Positions 43,738-51,703 of a DNA stretch of 64,000 nucleotides are shown here, one piece after another; within the stretch, counting starts at the first letter, position 1; each line of letters opens with the position of its first letter. A program made the position numbers and the translations under genes. The DNA lies in assembly GCF_001427585.1 (NCBI RefSeq), contig NZ_LMGY01000012.1, forward strand, positions 431,691-495,690, given 5' to 3'. The notes beneath the pieces were generated by a model that was not told the origin of the DNA, ran no database searches, and saw only the letters and a list, made by a program, of their open reading frames with translations. This DNA is from Pseudoxanthomonas sp. Root630. Its GTDB lineage: Bacteria; Pseudomonadota; Gammaproteobacteria; Xanthomonadales; Xanthomonadaceae.

Positions 43738-44828
43738 TGGAGATCGCGACCGACAACGCCAGGATCAGCCTGCGCAACGACTACAGCGAGGGCGCGCACC
43801 CGCGCCTGCTGCAGGCGCTGGCGGTGGCGAGCGCGGAGATCAATCGCGGTTACGGGCTGGATGTTCACAGTGCCCGTGCTGCCGCGCTGATCCGTGAGCG
43901 CCTCGGCCGCGACGCCGACATCCACTTCCTCGCCGGTGGCACCCAGACGAATCTCGTTGCGCTGGCGGCCTTCCTGCGCCCGCACGAAGCAGTGATCGCG
44001 CCGGCCAGCGGCCATATCGCCACGCACGAAACCGGTGCGATCGAGGCCGGTGGCCACAAGGTGCTGACGGTCGCCACACTGGACGGCAAACTGAGTCCCG
44101 GACTGATCCAGCCCTGCCTGGACGGTCACGGCAGCGAACACATGGTGAAGCCGCGGCTGGTCTACATCTCCAACACCACCGAGTGGGGCACGCTCTACAG
44201 TGCGGCCGAACTGCAGGCACTCGGCGTGTTCTGCCGCGATCGCGACCTCCTGCTCTACATCGACGGTGCGCGCCTCGCCTCCGCACTCACGACGCCCGGC
44301 AACGATGTCGACCTGGCGCTGCTGTCGACGGAGGCCGATGCCTTCTACATCGGCGGCACCAAGAACGGTGCCCTGCTCGGCGAGGCGCTGGTCATCGTGA
44401 ATCCCGCGCTGCGCACCGACTTCCGTCACGTCATCAAGCAGCGCGGCGCGATGCTGGCCAAGGGCATGGTGGTCGGCGCGCAGTTCGAAGCCTTGTTCGA
44501 AGACGGCCTGTATTTCGTGCTGGCGACGCATGCGAATGCCATGGCGGCGCGCTTGCGGGACATCCTGCAGCAGGCCGGTGTGCCGCTGGCCGTCGACTCG
44601 CCCAGCAATCAGCTGTTCCCGGTGCTGCCGGGCGCGCTGGTCGAGCGCCTCCAACAGTACGTGGAGTTCGAAACCTGGGAACGTCGCGGCGACGGCACCA
44701 CGGTGATCCGGCTGATGACGTCGTGGGCGACGCCGGAATCCGACATCGAGGCGTTCGCCGCGACCTTTTCCGCGCTTTATCCCGAGGGCCCGGCCGCGAC
44801 GGCCGCCTCGCAGGCACAAGGAGCCTGA
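43737..44828 (+). CDS. ltaE: Low-specificity L-threonine aldolase (PLP enzyme)
   Basis: A 363-residue fold-type I PLP enzyme of the aromatic/beta-eliminating lyase family. NDYSEGAHPRLLQALAVASA at the start, FLAGGTQTNLVALAAFLRPH, ASGHIATHETGAIEAGGHKV, LLLYIDGARLASALTTPGND and ADAFYIGGTKNG with the PLP lysine are intact. It cleaves threonine or allo-threonine to glycine and acetaldehyde in characterised relatives. It overlaps trpE by 1 bp (TGATG), so it belongs to the trp transcript. Its stop is 3 bp before the trpG start codon. Confidence 0.88.
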   Translation: MEIATDNARISLRNDYSEGAHPRLLQALAVASAEINRGYGLDVHSARAAALIRERLGRDADIHFLAGGTQTNLVALAAFLRPHEAVIAPASGHIATHETGAIEAGGHKVLTVATLDGKLSPGLIQPCLDGHGSEHMVKPRLVYISNTTEWGTLYSAAELQALGVFCRDRDLLLYIDGARLASALTTPGNDVDLALLSTEADAFYIGGTKNGALLGEALVIVNPALRTDFRHVIKQRGAMLAKGMVVGAQFEALFEDGLYFVLATHANAMAARLRDILQQAGVPLAVDSPSNQLFPVLPGALVERLQQYVEFETWERRGDGTTVIRLMTSWATPESDIEAFAATFSALYPEGPAATAASQAQGA

Positions 44829-44831
44829 GCG

Positions 44832-44855
44832 ATGCTGTTGATGATCGACAACTAG
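44832..44855 (+). pseudogene. trpG: 5' remnant of trpG and presumed attachment site of the island
   Basis: The codons ATG CTG TTG ATG ATC GAC AAC read MLLMIDN, the invariable start of the TrpG glutaminase subunit (MLLMIDNYDSFTYN in relatives), and stop at once at TAG. The expected Tyr codon TAC is replaced after its second base, so the foreign DNA joins at or just before 44854. A P4-type integrase begins 156 bp further on. The rest of trpG, probably with a duplicated 5' end restoring the frame, should lie at the far end of the island outside this window. Confidence 0.88.
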
Positions 44856-45010
44856 CATCGCCATCCAAGGGCGTCCAGAATAGTCCAGCGACAGGCTATA
44901 AATATTTCAAAAACAGCAATTTAGCGTACAAGTTTGTCCGTAGTTGTCCATGGCAAGCCAGAAGAAATGCGGGTATCGTTGCGGGTATCGAGAGCCCGAT
45001 ACCCGCACAC

Positions 45011-46249
45011 ATGCCCCTTACCGACGCGCGAATTCGAACAACCAAGCCAGGGGGCAAGCCCCTCAAGCTCGCAGACGGTGGGGGCCTCTTTCTGGAGGTC
45101 CGTCCCAGTGGCAAGAAGCTTTGGCGGTACCGGTACCGCATCGCCGACAAGGAGAATCTCTTCGCGATCGGCGAGTACCCAGAGGTGTCGTTGGCAGCGG
45201 CCCGGGTCGAGCACGACAAAGCCCGCAGCCTGGTCAAGCAAGGGATTCATCCGTCCCACAACAGGCAGGTTGAACGGTTGTCCACCCAGTTGGCCAACGC
45301 CAATACGTTCGAGGCGGTCGCAAACGAGTGGATCTCGAAGAAGGCTAGTCGTTGGACGCCCTACTACCAGCGTCAGGTGGAGAGCTTCCTGGGGGCGGAT
45401 GTCTACCCCTACATCGGCAAGCTGCCGATTCGCAGCGTTACGGCAGCACACCTTCTGGAAATCATCCGACGAATCGAAGAGCGAGGAGCTGCAACCGTCG
45501 CGTTGTTAGTGCGTCAGTGGTCCTCGGCAATCTTTCGTTATGCAGTTGCTACCTTGCGTGCTGACAGTGACCCTGCGGCGGCGCTGCGGGGTGCCATCCA
45601 CCGCCCGAAGGTTGAACACCGCAAGCCCCTGACCAAAGGTCAGATCAAGGACTTCATTGGGGCGCTGGACAAGTACGGTGGATACCGGACCACGGTGATC
45701 GCGCTGCATCTGCTCCTGCTGACATTCGTCCGTACGGTCGAACTCCGGAAAGCACTCTGGTCAGAGTTTGACTTGGACAACGCGGAATGGCGCATACCCG
45801 CCGAGCGCATGAAGATGCGTGAGCCGCACATCGTGCCGTTGTCAAAGCAGGCGGTTGAACTGTTGCGGGAGTTACACACGCATACGGGAGGGAGGGGGAT
45901 GCTCTTCCCGAACTACCGTCGCCCGAAGGACTGCATGACCGCGACCACCTTGAACCGAGCGCTTGAGCGAATGGGCTTCAATGGCAAAGACAGCATTGGA
46001 TTTTCAGCGCACGGGTTCAGAGCCACCGCATCTACCTTGTTAAATGAGATGGGCTATCGTTCCGATGTCATCGAGCGGCAATTGGCACATGCTGAGCGCG
46101 ACAAGGTGCGCGCCAGCTACAACCATGCGGAGTATATGGCTGAACGTAAGGCAATGATGCAGGCTTGGGCGGACTACCTTGACGCGTTGGTGCGGGATGA
46201 ACATTTGGGTTCACCCCCGTTTTCGCGAACAACCTCGGACCGGACCTAG
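45011..46249 (+). CDS. int: P4-type tyrosine integrase of the island
   Basis: A 412-residue site-specific recombinase. The N-terminal DUF4102 arm-binding domain is TDARIRTTKPGGKPLKLADG and on to IGEYPEVSLAAARVEHDKAR; a core-binding domain follows, then the catalytic domain with Arg241 (TFVRTVELRKALW), the box HGFRATASTLLNEMGYRSDV (His334, Arg337), His360 (LAHAERDKVRA) and the nucleophile Tyr370 (SYNHAEYMAERKAMMQAWAD). All catalytic residues are in place. It is read away from the trpG junction. Repeated GTCC-containing words (44870-44950) upstream may be arm-type binding sites. It most likely inserted this island. Confidence 0.93.
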   Translation: MPLTDARIRTTKPGGKPLKLADGGGLFLEVRPSGKKLWRYRYRIADKENLFAIGEYPEVSLAAARVEHDKARSLVKQGIHPSHNRQVERLSTQLANANTFEAVANEWISKKASRWTPYYQRQVESFLGADVYPYIGKLPIRSVTAAHLLEIIRRIEERGAATVALLVRQWSSAIFRYAVATLRADSDPAAALRGAIHRPKVEHRKPLTKGQIKDFIGALDKYGGYRTTVIALHLLLLTFVRTVELRKALWSEFDLDNAEWRIPAERMKMREPHIVPLSKQAVELLRELHTHTGGRGMLFPNYRRPKDCMTATTLNRALERMGFNGKDSIGFSAHGFRATASTLLNEMGYRSDVIERQLAHAERDKVRASYNHAEYMAERKAMMQAWADYLDALVRDEHLGSPPFSRTTSDRT

Positions 46250-46256
46250 CGGTGGG

Positions 46257-46844
46257 CTAGAAGTCCTCCAAATGCACGATGCCTTCTTCGTCTACCCACC
46301 AACCGCGCGAGGGCTTGCTTTGCCCATCGTGGGCACGAGGACTTTGGTCCTTCGCCGCCGCGCCTCCCACCCGGCGCCAGGCACGTTCGATGTAATCGCC
46401 GTCGCGCGCAGGTTCGGTGCATAAACGGCGCGGGTCCGGCTTGATCCCCACGCGCCCAAGATCCAGCCGGTCGGCATCCCAGCAGGTCATCACCGTGGGG
46501 TCGGCTTCCAGATGCCCGTCACTATGCCCTTAGCACGCCGCGACCAGCAGTGCCAGCGCAGATCGATCGAGCTCGAATCGATGCCTTGCGTGCAGCCAAC
46601 AGGCGTAGTCTGCGGCGCGGTGGCCGTGCTCAGGGTCGGTGTATTCATTCTGCCGCTGCGAGTCGTGTAGAAATGCGAACAGTTCGACCACCCGCAGGTC
46701 CGCGCCAACAGCTCGGCCGACGTACAGGCCATGACGGTACACCCTCGCCCAATGCGGGAAGCCGTGGTGCCCAGCCCAGTCTAGGCGGAACTGACGACGA
46801 ATTTCGGTCAACAAGTCGGGCTTCATGACACGGGGGTGCTTCAT
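46257..46844 (-). pseudogene. HD-domain phosphohydrolase-like gene with an in-frame TAA
   Basis: Two open segments lie in the same frame, separated only by TAA at 46530-46532. The first gives LLTEIRRQFRLDWAGHHGFP, HWARVYRHGLYVGRAVGADL and VVELFAFLHDSQRQNEYTDP (HD motif); the second continues seamlessly with GHSDGHLEADPTV, TCWDADRLDLGRVGI (distal metal Asp) and RRLCTEPARD. Together they make one ~195-residue HD-superfamily protein. No frameshift is involved, only one nonsense codon near residue 105, so it is either a fresh pseudogene or read through. The start could be the ATG at 46844 or at 46826. Confidence 0.85.
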
Positions 46845-47194
46845 GTCGGGACTCAGCATCAATGGGGCCACCATTGGACAGTGCCACGCTTGCCGGCCGG
46901 TGACCAATAACCCTCTGTACCTGTTTGGCCCGTCGGCGTGGACTCAACGCCGACGAGCGCCACCATATCAACGCTGCTGGGTGCTCTCTGATTGCGGAAG
47001 GGTTCGTCTGATGACGCGTGCACCGCGCGGCTCCACGGGGAGCTGGCAGCGCCGAACCACACCCTGCTATCCGCCTTCGCTGTTGCGGGAATGGATTATG
47101 GTGTGCCGCCCGTGGTCGCCGTTGGCGGATAGTTGTCTGGGCGTGCGTAGCGCAAAGCGCGAGCGCGGGTAATTTGGAATAGTGGGAAGTTGCC
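46845..47194. other. Intergenic region of the island
   Basis: About 350 bp between the HD pseudogene and the FtsZ-like gene. An open frame at 46825-47172 on the plus strand has no family resemblance and poor codon use. I see no RNA gene or clear hairpin; it must contain the promoters of the divergent flanking genes. Confidence 0.5.
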
Positions 47195-47674
47195 ATGAAC
47201 GTTCCCAGTCGGAACCTGATTGAGGGTGGGACTGTCCGCAGTCCCGGCCTGCGGATTTCACTCGGGGAAGATCCCTTGGACGACATTCGCGCACTTAACG
47301 ATACCCTCATAGGCTCGATTGAGGGTTCCGGGATTATTTCAGTTGACCAGGCCGACATCGACATGGCCCTGGCGTTTGGTGGTGAGCTGCAAGTTGTCTA
47401 TGCCACCGGGTTGACCCCGGACGTTGCTGCAAGGGCAGTCATCGCCATGCTCCACGCGCGGCGGCCATTACATTCAGCCCCTGCGCTTGCGGCCTGCTGC
47501 GTCCATATCAGGATGCCTTTAGCGGCAGGCATCGATCACGTTGACCAGGTTGTGGCGACCCTCGAGTCAAGCCACCCGGTGGTTGTAAGCGACCAGACCC
47601 TGGTTGTACTTTCGGCCCAGCAGGAGGCTAGGAGCGACGTACTCGTGCGATTGGTGACGATTCAAGGCGAGTGA
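47195..47674 (+). CDS. Free-standing FtsZ C-terminal-domain-like protein
   Basis: A 159-residue protein. From residue ~40 the order matches the FtsZ region from the T7 synergy loop to the end of the C-terminal subdomain: SIEGSGIISVDQADIDMALA (compare FtsZ NVDFADV, both loop aspartates kept), a helix AARAVIAMLHARRPLHSA, the strand CVHIRMPLAAGIDHVDQVVA (FtsZ VLVNITAG..LxLDExxxV), VVVSDQTLVVLSAQQEARSD (FtsZ VVIGTSLDPDMNDE) and VLVRLVTIQGE. The N-terminal GTP-binding domain is absent. It might cap or poison the host FtsZ polymer, but this is inference; identity is low. The PcfJ-like gene follows. Confidence 0.6.
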   Translation: MNVPSRNLIEGGTVRSPGLRISLGEDPLDDIRALNDTLIGSIEGSGIISVDQADIDMALAFGGELQVVYATGLTPDVAARAVIAMLHARRPLHSAPALAACCVHIRMPLAAGIDHVDQVVATLESSHPVVVSDQTLVVLSAQQEARSDVLVRLVTIQGE

Positions 47675-47839
47675 TTGGAGACGCCGTCTCTGCGCTGTCG
47701 TTTGTGAATCTGCGGCGTGCCACGGGTGTTGAAGGTTGACGTGTGGTTGCAACCGGGGCGCAGGCAACTCGCCTAGGGCCAACGCGATCGAGTGCCTGCG
47801 ACAATTGATGTCGCAGGGCTTGGGCAAGCTACAGCCGCC

Positions 47840-50197
47840 ATGAAACCCTGTAACCCGAGAATGCATTCCTGGGCACTTGTCGAGCTTCGACCCACGGGCA
47901 CCGGCTCGTGGGCTTTATGCCCGCTCATTTCCGGGCTAACCGAGGGAGCCGCCCACGCGAGGGCGGCAGAAGTTGATGTACCTGGCGGCCAACTGGTTGT
48001 CGTAGTCAGCCCCTTCCATAGGACGATTCGGTTCTACGGGAGGCTTGGTGGGATGTCGTTGAACCTGGCTGGCGCACTCCGGCGCCGTCTGGAGCACTGG
48101 CTGGACTGGCTTCGAGCGCTGGGCGTGGTCAGCTTTGCCCAGATGTCGGCATGCAACCGAACGCAGGTGGTCGAACCGCCATGGAACCTGGGTTTGAGGA
48201 CTTTGTTGGATCCGACTCCATGGTTTAACGATGGGGGTGAAGCACGGATTTCCGCAGGATGGGATCTTCAGGCGGCGTCGCCCGACATGTCACTCGACGG
48301 AGTGTTGCGGAGCCTCGGTTGCCAGGAAGAGTTCTGGGACGTGGCCCAGGAACAGAGCGAGCGACTGGCCGGCAGGTGCCGGGTTCCGCTATTCGACGAA
48401 GTGCCGGGGCTGCTCATGCCGCGAGGCGAGCGCATCTGCTCCTTGCTGGTTGATTCGAGCCTCGGTACTTGGCCGGTGATTGGGACTGTCCGCGTCGTCC
48501 GTGTGGATGCCAGGGGTGTGCCTCACGTGCGGGATCTTCCCGTTGATCGGTTCCGCTTGGGCTGGGCACGGCACCAGCAACTGCACGACGCGAACTTCGA
48601 TCCCGCGTATCCAGCGGCCGAGCGATATCCGCTCAACAAGGGTGTTTCCGCTGTCTGTTCGGGGCTGCAACGACTGCTGGAGGACGCGGTGGGCCTGCCG
48701 GAGGAGTATTGCCCGCACCGCACGCCCGCGGCTCGCCAGTTGGCCCAGTCCTGGGCATCAAGGCTCATGCCCGTTCTGGAAGAAAGGCTTTCGGACCTGG
48801 AAGTCTCCCTAACGCGCAGCCTGTTTCCCTTTGACGGAAGGCTGCGCCCGCCGGCGGCGGTCATTTACATGGCAGGACCGGCGTGTGAGGTCGTCCAGCG
48901 CCGGCGGATGCAGGCGTTGGAGGCGGCGCCTGGCCTCCTCACGGAGCTGAGTGAAGGACGGTTGCCGCAGACTGCCGACGCGATCGATGCCGGCCAACCG
49001 CTTTGGCGGGTTCTCGCGCGGGAATTGGACATTCCAGTGTGGGTGGCCAGACGGGCGGCCGCGTATGGCGACCTGGGATCGCCAAAACGGCTCTCGACTT
49101 CCGAGACTGCAGAGATCCTCGGTGCGCTGGGCCCACACACCCCGACACCGGGCGGAACGCAGCTGGCCCGGCTGCATGTGCTCAGCCGATACCAGTTCCC
49201 GTCGGATAGCGCAAATCAGTTCATTTCGGTACGGGGGCGTCGCTTTCTACGCAGTGTCGGGCGAACGGCCACGGTCTCAGACTGGGTGGTGGCTCTCGAG
49301 GAGGCGGAGCGCCTGCTCGATGACGAGTTCCGGTATTGCGTTGATGACTACTGGGATCTGGCGGAGCGAACGGTGGCGGAAACGCTGCGGGCGTTGGCTC
49401 CGGCGCAGCGTTGTGGGCTCGACGCGGAGGCGGTGGCCTCGGCGTGGCTCGCCGGGCAGACCAGTACGCAGCTGGTCCACGCTGCGTCGCGTTGGCTGGA
49501 TCTGAAGTGGAACCGCGAGCCTGAGCTATGGAACGCCCACCTGGCGCCACCTTTGGCGGATCAGGACGTCACGCCGCTGTTTGCGCCCCTGGGTTGCATC
49601 GACACTCGGGTCGATATCGAAGTGCTCCATTCCGCTGAGCGTCTTCGGCAGGAGTCAGAGCAGATGCAACACTGTGTGCGTTCCTACTGGATGGCGGTCG
49701 CCAGCTACGCGACGTTGGTGGTGTCCCTGCACGGCGGGGATGATGGCGTACAGGGCGCCACGGCGTCGCTGACACTGTCCAATGCGGGACACTGGATCGT
49801 GAAAGAGGTCGGGGGACCCAAGAACCTGAAGCTGCCAACCACCAGCCCCTTGCACAGGACGGCGGAGTGGTTGTGCGACTGGCTCGTGCAACAACGGTCG
49901 GAACTGAATGTTGAAGCTTTGCAGAGCTTTGCCGAGGCTGCCCGCGCTTCCTCTCGGTTGACGATGCTGACGATCGGCCATGACGCCCCGGTGCAGCGGA
50001 TGCCCGAGGCCATTCAGCGCGTGCTTCTGACCTGCTTTCCCGGAAGCGGTCCGCTGGATGACCGGATCCTCAAGACGGTGGCAAAAATGCAGAGGGAGTT
50101 GAAGCAGTCCAGTGTGGGATGCTCGGGGCCGACTGCCACTGATCACGTGCCGAGCCCCAAAGCCGAAGCAGCGTGGGCTCAATCCGGTGCTTCTTGA
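47840..50197 (+). CDS. Large protein with PcfJ-like domain
   Basis: A protein of about 785 residues. The only region I recognise is near residues 590-690: LHSAERLRQESEQMQHCVRS-YW followed by ATLVVSLHG, TASLTLSNAGHWIVKEVGGP and KNLKLP, which matches the PcfJ family (L..EG..MxHCV..Y, then a strand-rich RxTLE-like part and G..N). PcfJ was named from a conjugative plasmid; its activity is unknown. The remaining N-terminal ~580 residues are unassigned. The start is uncertain: ATG 47840 is used; GTG 47792 is in frame. The 3' end overlaps the antisense gene at 50070-50846 by 128 bp. Confidence 0.75.
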   Translation: MKPCNPRMHSWALVELRPTGTGSWALCPLISGLTEGAAHARAAEVDVPGGQLVVVVSPFHRTIRFYGRLGGMSLNLAGALRRRLEHWLDWLRALGVVSFAQMSACNRTQVVEPPWNLGLRTLLDPTPWFNDGGEARISAGWDLQAASPDMSLDGVLRSLGCQEEFWDVAQEQSERLAGRCRVPLFDEVPGLLMPRGERICSLLVDSSLGTWPVIGTVRVVRVDARGVPHVRDLPVDRFRLGWARHQQLHDANFDPAYPAAERYPLNKGVSAVCSGLQRLLEDAVGLPEEYCPHRTPAARQLAQSWASRLMPVLEERLSDLEVSLTRSLFPFDGRLRPPAAVIYMAGPACEVVQRRRMQALEAAPGLLTELSEGRLPQTADAIDAGQPLWRVLARELDIPVWVARRAAAYGDLGSPKRLSTSETAEILGALGPHTPTPGGTQLARLHVLSRYQFPSDSANQFISVRGRRFLRSVGRTATVSDWVVALEEAERLLDDEFRYCVDDYWDLAERTVAETLRALAPAQRCGLDAEAVASAWLAGQTSTQLVHAASRWLDLKWNREPELWNAHLAPPLADQDVTPLFAPLGCIDTRVDIEVLHSAERLRQESEQMQHCVRSYWMAVASYATLVVSLHGGDDGVQGATASLTLSNAGHWIVKEVGGPKNLKLPTTSPLHRTAEWLCDWLVQQRSELNVEALQSFAEAARASSRLTMLTIGHDAPVQRMPEAIQRVLLTCFPGSGPLDDRILKTVAKMQRELKQSSVGCSGPTATDHVPSPKAEAAWAQSGAS

Positions 50198-50846
50198 GGT
50201 TGGGAGCGAACAGGTGCAGGTGTGCGGTCGCAAAGGACGCAAACTCGGCCGGGTTGCCGCGCGTCAGCATGGCCTCCCACGCGCGCAAACGACGGAGTAG
50301 GGTCGTCAGGCCGCGTGGGCCATAGAGCAGTACAGCTACGCGGGCTGCCGTGATGCGATCGTCCAGTGCCAGGGGCAAGGCGATGGATTGCCCGGCTCGC
50401 GAGGCAATGGCCACCAGCAACCACTCCCAGTACCGGCACAGGGTGCGGCGCGTCTGCGTCTTAACGATGCGACAAAGCGCACTTCCCGGGGGCTCCCAGC
50501 CCTGCCGTGCGAGTTGCTCCCCGCACAGTGCCAGCACCCAAGACTCGAGCAGCGAATCCTGTAATGCCATTCGGGTCAGGAAATGCAGCACGGCGGGCAA
50601 GCGTTGCGTCGGGGGTGCTGGAATGCCGCGGCCTGCGGACATCCATGCCCGGGCCAGTGTGTGCCGCTGGTAAGTCGACAGATGGCCGCCGGTGTCTCCG
50701 CCCAGGGCCATCACCCGCGTCTGAAGCTGTTGTCCCTTGGGGCCGCGGCACGCCGACGCGTACTTAACTTCCAGTTCAAGCAGGGCGGTTCGTACCCAGA
50801 CTGGATATCCCGGATTGGACGGGTGTGGAGGCAGCGGCATGGCCAC
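50070..50846 (-). CDS. Island protein of unknown function
   Basis: About 258 residues, mostly helical, with several Trp and Arg (LTRMALQDSLLESWVLALCG, TQTRRTLCRYWEWLLVAIAS, LRRLRAWEAMLTRGNPAEFA). No motif recognised. Its start (GTG 50846 or ATG 50840) lies 17 bp from the shared palindrome at 50863-50879, which supports a real, regulated gene. Its last 128 bp run antisense to the end of the PcfJ-like gene. Confidence 0.6.
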   Translation of the reverse strand: MAMPLPPHPSNPGYPVWVRTALLELEVKYASACRGPKGQQLQTRVMALGGDTGGHLSTYQRHTLARAWMSAGRGIPAPPTQRLPAVLHFLTRMALQDSLLESWVLALCGEQLARQGWEPPGSALCRIVKTQTRRTLCRYWEWLLVAIASRAGQSIALPLALDDRITAARVAVLLYGPRGLTTLLRRLRAWEAMLTRGNPAEFASFATAHLHLFAPNLKKHRIEPTLLRLWGSARDQWQSAPSIPHWTASTPSAFLPPS

Positions 50847-50862
50847 TATCGTCCAGCGCGTT

Positions 50863-50879
50863 GCGACACGTTATGTCGC
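50863..50879. promoter_or_regulatory. Shared island operator, copy 1
   Basis: GCGACACGTTATGTCGC: 6-bp perfect arms (GCGACA/TGTCGC) around CGTTA, in the gap between the minus-strand 50070-50846 gene and the plus-strand 50938 gene. The same 17 bases recur at 53983-53999. On the plus strand TTGCGA (50861) and TACTAT (50886) could be -35 and -10 with the palindrome in the 19-bp spacer. Probable binding site of the WYL regulator encoded at 57701. Confidence 0.8.
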
Positions 50880-50937
50880 GTTGTCTACTATTCTGGGATC
50901 GTCAGAATCCAGCGATGGTCCAGGAGGGGAGGGACGC

Positions 50938-51702
50938 ATGGGCGACGGTGATCAGGACTTCGACCGTTTCATCGGTTCCTTCGCGGGGGTCGATGGCGGC
51001 AACCCCGACGCCGATCTGTGGATATGCGGCATCGAGCATGGCGGCGCGTTGGAAGATCTAGGGACCAAACTCCAGCCCGAACCGCACCCAGGGGCTTGGA
51101 CGCCGGAGTTCAGGGCGGACCATCCGGACTTCTATCGCTGGCAGTACCACCAGAAGGTGGCCAAACTTTTGATAGCGCTGGAGGCGCTCTTGTCCGGTGA
51201 TGACGCTAACCCTGATCTCTCCCCTCACGCGTACCGTCCGTACATGGCGGAGAAGCTGTACGTAGAGGGTGGGCGGAACTTCAAGCTCAACCTGTTCCCC
51301 TTGGCGTCGCCGTATGTCCGGTCCGATGCGTGGGCGCAAGCCTATCGATCGCACCCTTACCTTGAGGACAAGTCGACGTACTACCAGCGCTGCCGGGAGA
51401 AGCGATTCCCATTCTTTCGCCAGATTCGCGCACAGCACGCTCCGAAGGTGATCATTGGCACCGGGGTCACATTCAAGAACGATTTTGCAAGCGCGTTCGG
51501 CTTCGATGGACAGCCTGATGAGTTCGTTCTGAGTACCAGTGACCCAGTTGCCAGAAGGTGTTTTCGCTATCAGGAAGAGAGGGCGGCGCTGTACGTCACG
51601 CCGTTCCTGGGCGGACCCCACGGACTCAACAGCAACGCACTGATCACCGAGCTTGCCAGAGTGATTGCGATGTCCCATCCGCACCTCAGACTCGGTAGCT
51701 AA
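50938..51702 (+). CDS. Island protein of unknown function, possibly uracil-DNA-glycosylase-like fold
   Basis: A 254-residue protein preceded by a strong ribosome site (CAGGAGGGGAGGGACGC). DADLWICGIEHGGALEDLGT, FKLNLFPLASPYVRSD and AQHAPKVIIGTGVTFKNDFA recall the order of conserved strands in uracil-DNA glycosylase-like folds, but the key catalytic motifs are not clear and I do not claim the activity. The HDAC-fold gene starts 1 bp after the stop, so both are one transcript from the palindrome-bearing promoter. Confidence 0.65.
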   Translation: MGDGDQDFDRFIGSFAGVDGGNPDADLWICGIEHGGALEDLGTKLQPEPHPGAWTPEFRADHPDFYRWQYHQKVAKLLIALEALLSGDDANPDLSPHAYRPYMAEKLYVEGGRNFKLNLFPLASPYVRSDAWAQAYRSHPYLEDKSTYYQRCREKRFPFFRQIRAQHAPKVIIGTGVTFKNDFASAFGFDGQPDEFVLSTSDPVARRCFRYQEERAALYVTPFLGGPHGLNSNALITELARVIAMSHPHLRLGS

Positions 51703-51703
51703 C

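Noticed and set aside
46490-46532. Frameshift in the HD-domain gene
   Set aside because: Both halves are in the same frame; the interruption is a single TAA codon, not an insertion or deletion.
46825-47172. 115-codon plus-strand frame in the island
   Set aside because: No family resemblance, many rare codons and cysteines; overlaps the start of the HD gene.
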